Assembly (NCBI GenBank): GCA_963848335.1
Contig: CAWKDD010000004.1
Span: forward strand, 67,749-131,748
Source of the DNA: Chersky-840 sp963848335
GTDB lineage: Bacteria; Actinomycetota; Acidimicrobiia; Acidimicrobiales; UBA8190
Length of the DNA: 64,000 bases
Reading direction: 5' to 3'
The translations under genes were made by a program, and so were the position numbers. Positions within the stretch are counted from its first letter, which is position 1. Every line of letters begins with the position of its first letter. Under the pieces are notes generated by a model. That model did no database searches, was not told the origin of the DNA, and worked only from the letters and a program-made list of their open reading frames with translations. Of the stretch, positions 61,587-64,000 are shown in pieces.

Positions 61587-61600
61587 GGGCCCAACGGCCG
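61587..61600. promoter_or_regulatory. DosR-type box upstream of PPOX/CBS genes
   Basis: GGGCCCAACGGCCG: one mismatch to GGGNC-N4-GNCCC. It lies 22 bp before the GTG at 61565. Confidence 0.45.
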
Positions 61601-61655
61601 TAATCGGGATTCGGCACCGAGCCCACCGGGGTCAGGCCCGGACTGTCGCTCCGCC

Positions 61656-61746
61656 TCAGCCGGCCTCAGGCGGCCCGCACCAGCCGGCCCGTCTCAGCCC
61701 GCCCGCACGAGCCGGCCCGTCGAAGCCTGCCCGTGTCAGCCGGCCC
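61656..61746. repeat. Imperfect CAGCCGGCCCGT repeats
   Basis: About five irregular copies of CAGCCGGCCCGT-like words lie between two PPOX genes and run into the 3' end of the second. No function evident. Confidence 0.7.
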
Positions 61747-62146
61747 GGATGACCCGACCGGTGATCTTGCGGGGGATGATCTTGAGCCAGCGATCTGCCG
61801 GCGGGGGCGCCCACGATTGAATCGTGAGCGAACGGAGGGCTTCGGATCGCTGATCGAGAGCGGACGAGATATCGGCGCCGTAGCCCTGGAGGAGCACACT
61901 CCATCCCACGCCTTCGTCCCAGTCGACATGATCGACCTCGAAGCTCACCGAGCTGAGCGGGACGTTCAGGGTCTTGCCTCCCTGGTTGGTCTGGAGCACG
62001 ACGGTCTCGCCGTCCATCGCGAACTGCATGGGCAGCACGATGGGAACACCCTCGACCACGACACCCAACCGACCGAGACGCTGCGTCGCCATCCGCGTCA
62101 GGCATTCGTCACGCCCGAGCTCCTCGACGGTGTGCGCGTGCTCCAT
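61736..62146 (-). CDS. PPOX-fold protein, third paralog
   Basis: A 136-aa protein of the same small PPOX group: VEELGRDECLTRMATQRLGR, VPIVLPMQFAMDGETVVLQT, VSFEVDHVDWDEGVGWSVLL. The three paralogs share the spacing of these motifs and probably one cofactor. Divergent from the site-2 protease gene, with a DosR-type box in the gap. Confidence 0.85.
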   Translation of the reverse strand: MEHAHTVEELGRDECLTRMATQRLGRLGVVVEGVPIVLPMQFAMDGETVVLQTNQGGKTLNVPLSSVSFEVDHVDWDEGVGWSVLLQGYGADISSALDQRSEALRSLTIQSWAPPPADRWLKIIPRKITGRVIRAG

Positions 62147-62271
62147 TTCCGGCCTCCTTGCGAGACATGGGGACCCTCACCCGACGTACATGGCCTGTGT
62201 CGCCCCGTGGGGATCTTATGTCGGCGCCGCTGAGCGTCCTCCGCCCGGTCGCGGCCCGGTCGGGAGACGAA

Positions 62272-62285
62272 GGGCCATAGTGCCC
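62272..62285. promoter_or_regulatory. DosR-type box upstream of site-2 protease
   Basis: GGGCCATAGTGCCC: one mismatch to the consensus. It lies 61 bp before the protease ATG and 126 bp before the PPOX start on the other strand. Confidence 0.45.
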
Positions 62286-62345
62286 TGGTGCCCAGGCCTG
62301 GGCGTCGCTCATCCTCGGATTAGGACTTCGAGACGAGGTAGCCGC

Positions 62346-63092
62346 ATGGCGCGGAACGGGAAGACCAGAAGCTCGGTCCGGATCGCCCGAGTCGGGGGAA
62401 TCGACATCCGGATGCACTGGACCTTCGTGGTCCTGGTCGTCCTCGTGGTGTGGCTGAACGCCGGCAGCGGGTCGGCGACCGTCGCCGCCGGCCTGGTTTG
62501 GATCGTGGCGGTCTTCTCCTCGGTGCTGATCCACGAGTACGCCCACTGTGTCGTGGCCCGCCGCCGGGGGGCGGTGGTCGAGGACATCTTGCTCCTGCCC
62601 ATCGGCGGCCTGTCCCAGCTCGAGGAGATGCCCGAACGGGCCGCTGACGAGCTCGCCATCGCCATCGTCGGACCGCTCATGAGCCTCGGACTGGCCGCCC
62701 TCGCCATCGCCGGGGGACTGGCCTTCGGGGCTCACCTTTGGCCGCCCACCCTGTTCGCCGGATCGTGGTTCGCTCGGCTGGCCTGGCTCAACATCTTGCT
62801 GGGCGGGTTCAACCTTCTGCCCGCGCTCCCGATGGACGGTGGCAGGGTTCTGCGTGCCGCGCTCGAGGAACACGACCACGACCGACTCACCGCCACCCGC
62901 CAGGCCGGGAGGATTGCCCGAGTCCTGGCCATGGTCATGATCGTGGGCGGGGTCTTCTACGACTTCTGGCTGGTCCTCATCGGCCTCTTCGTCTACATGG
63001 GTGCTGGCGCCGAGGAGCAAGCGGCGCAAAGGCAGAGCCGAACCTCGGCGAGACAGGATCCGACACCACATTCGCCGCCGTCAACCGAGTGA
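62346..63092 (+). CDS. Site-2 protease-like M50 metallopeptidase (Rip3-like)
   Basis: A 248-aa intramembrane protease: helices at the N-terminus (WTFVVLVVLVVWLNAG), the zinc motif HEYAH in SVLIHEYAHCVVARRRGA, and the third ligand in NLLPALPMDGGRVLRA. It lacks PDZ domains and, unlike several homologs, C-terminal CBS domains. It would cut a membrane-bound regulator in response to stress. The 3' end overlaps the convergent GH65 gene by 12 bp. Confidence 0.88.
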   Translation: MARNGKTRSSVRIARVGGIDIRMHWTFVVLVVLVVWLNAGSGSATVAAGLVWIVAVFSSVLIHEYAHCVVARRRGAVVEDILLLPIGGLSQLEEMPERAADELAIAIVGPLMSLGLAALAIAGGLAFGAHLWPPTLFAGSWFARLAWLNILLGGFNLLPALPMDGGRVLRAALEEHDHDRLTATRQAGRIARVLAMVMIVGGVFYDFWLVLIGLFVYMGAGAEEQAAQRQSRTSARQDPTPHSPPSTE

Positions 63093-64000
63093 TCCCTGGC
63101 TGTGGCGAGGAGCGTCGCGTGTATTTCGCTCGATCCATGCCCCTTCGGGGGAAACGAGCACGGGCGCATCGTCTCCCAGCTGGACGCGTACGGCCGAGGC
63201 GCAAGCCACGTGGACGGCGTTGCTCTGGCACCGGAGGCGCACTCGGCGACCGTGCCAGTGCAACGTGATGCGCAGCTCGTCCCAGTCGGGGGGAATGTGG
63301 GGGTCCACGACCGAGCGCGTCGTCGTCCGGGCCCGTCACGCGCACCCCGGCAAAGCCGAAGACCAGGGCCTGCCACAGCCCGGCGAGATCGGCGAGGTGC
63401 AGGCCGCCGGCGGTGCTGCCGGTCACATCATCGAGATCGATGTCCTGTGCGAGCTGGAGGAAGGCGAGCGCCTCTTTGAGGCGACCCACCCTGGCCAGCG
63501 CGCCGGCGTGTATGGCCGGAGACAACGAGCTGCCGTGTGCGGTGCGCGGCAGATAGCGGTCCAGATCGCGCTCGAGCGTGCCGCGTCGCAGGGCCCCGGG
63601 GATCATGTGATGTGCCATGAGAACATCGGCCTGCTTGATGATCTGCGAACCCGCGACGCGGTCGTGACCCAGCACCAGGTCGGCGAGCACGGGAATGGGC
63701 CCGATGTCATCGATCAGGAGCGGCTCCAGAGCGTCGTAGCCCGCGAACTGCACGTAACGGCCCGCCGCCGCGTCGAACCCGTCGGTGAGGACGCTCGCCA
63801 GCGCCCGCCACTGCTGGGCCTCGGCGTGCTCGGCTGCCGAGGCACCGCGTTCGACCAGATCCGCGGCCCGCTCCAGGTTCCACCGTGCCATCAGGTTCGT
63901 GAAGGCGTTGTCGTCGACGTCCTCGTGGTACTCGTCGGGGCCGATCACGCCGTCGATGTGTCCCACCCCGTCGGGGTCGAGCCGTATCCGGGTGGCCCAG
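63081..64000 (-). pseudogene. GH65 glycoside phosphorylase/hydrolase, partial and frameshifted
   Basis: C-terminal part of a family 65 enzyme; the 5' part lies beyond the window. The catalytic Glu segment VIGPDEYHEDVDDNAFTN and helices such as VLADLVLGHDRVAGSQIIKQ and ADVLMAHHMIPG are intact. One extra base near 63311 separates GVRVTGPDDDAL from the last beta-domain (MDPHIPPDWDELRITLHW). GH65 members phosphorolyse or hydrolyse trehalose, maltose or kojibiose to beta-glucose 1-phosphate, which the HAD protein at 46.9 kb could use. Confidence 0.8.

Overview
This window is high-GC DNA from an actinobacterium. Genes are tightly packed, often overlap by ATGA or GTGA, and GTG starts are common. The roughly 42-residue GYW...DGGVF...YGSMGG repeats at 26.3-27.0 kb are, to my knowledge, typical of surface proteins of Acidimicrobiia, so a member of that class or a close relative is my best guess; there is no rRNA to confirm it.

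Layout. 0-3 kb: two conjugation ATPases (VirB4-like, partial, and a VirD4/TraG-like coupling protein) run straight into a cytochrome P450. 4.4-14 kb: an amidase, a BluB-like flavin enzyme, polyphosphate glucokinase, a LapA-like membrane protein, a quinone oxidoreductase, an enoyl-CoA hydratase with a thiolase and its DUF35 partner, and PhzF- and SDR-type enzymes. 14.1-24.2 kb: a divergent lipid/sterol-type locus. One arm is DUF-like protein, TetR, P450, SDR, CYP51 and ferredoxin; the other is dehydrogenase, aldehyde dehydrogenase, CMD-like protein, SDR and enoyl-CoA hydratase. A perfect palindrome lies between the arms. The gene content matches what I recall of the Mycobacterium tuberculosis cyp51 locus (Rv0763c-Rv0771). 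24.3-26.3 kb: tRNA-Arg(ACG) with repeated 3' ends and a degenerate 3'-half copy 1.9 kb away. 26.3-31.4 kb: secreted proteins (G1 glutamic peptidase with IPT and surface repeats, pentapeptide-repeat protein, duplicated-domain protein, YHYH protein).

31.5-63 kb looks like a hypoxia/dormancy island. At 54-56 kb lie a DosS/DevS-like kinase that keeps the heme-ligand histidine and distal tyrosine of DosS, and a DosR/DevR-like regulator with a conserved recognition helix. Around them are genes of the types found in DosR regulons: universal stress proteins, an APH-P-loop kinase fusion (Rv2004c-like), a CBS protein, PPOX-fold proteins, a wax ester/triacylglycerol synthase, the arginine deiminase pathway, a site-2 protease and GAPDH. 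Many upstream regions carry copies of an inverted repeat resembling the DosR box (GGGNC-N4-GNCCC), several sharing TCGGCCCT. Trehalose/glycoside genes (TreT, beta-phosphoglucomutase-like HAD, GH65) are interspersed.

The sequence also has many single-base frameshifts in conserved genes, nearly all one-base insertions and densest at 42.4-45.2 kb (six in one acyl-CoA synthetase). They may be consensus errors or real decay. A drug-type MFS gene at 50.3-52.5 kb is clearly dead: stop codon, indels, internal deletion and an IS30-family insertion.
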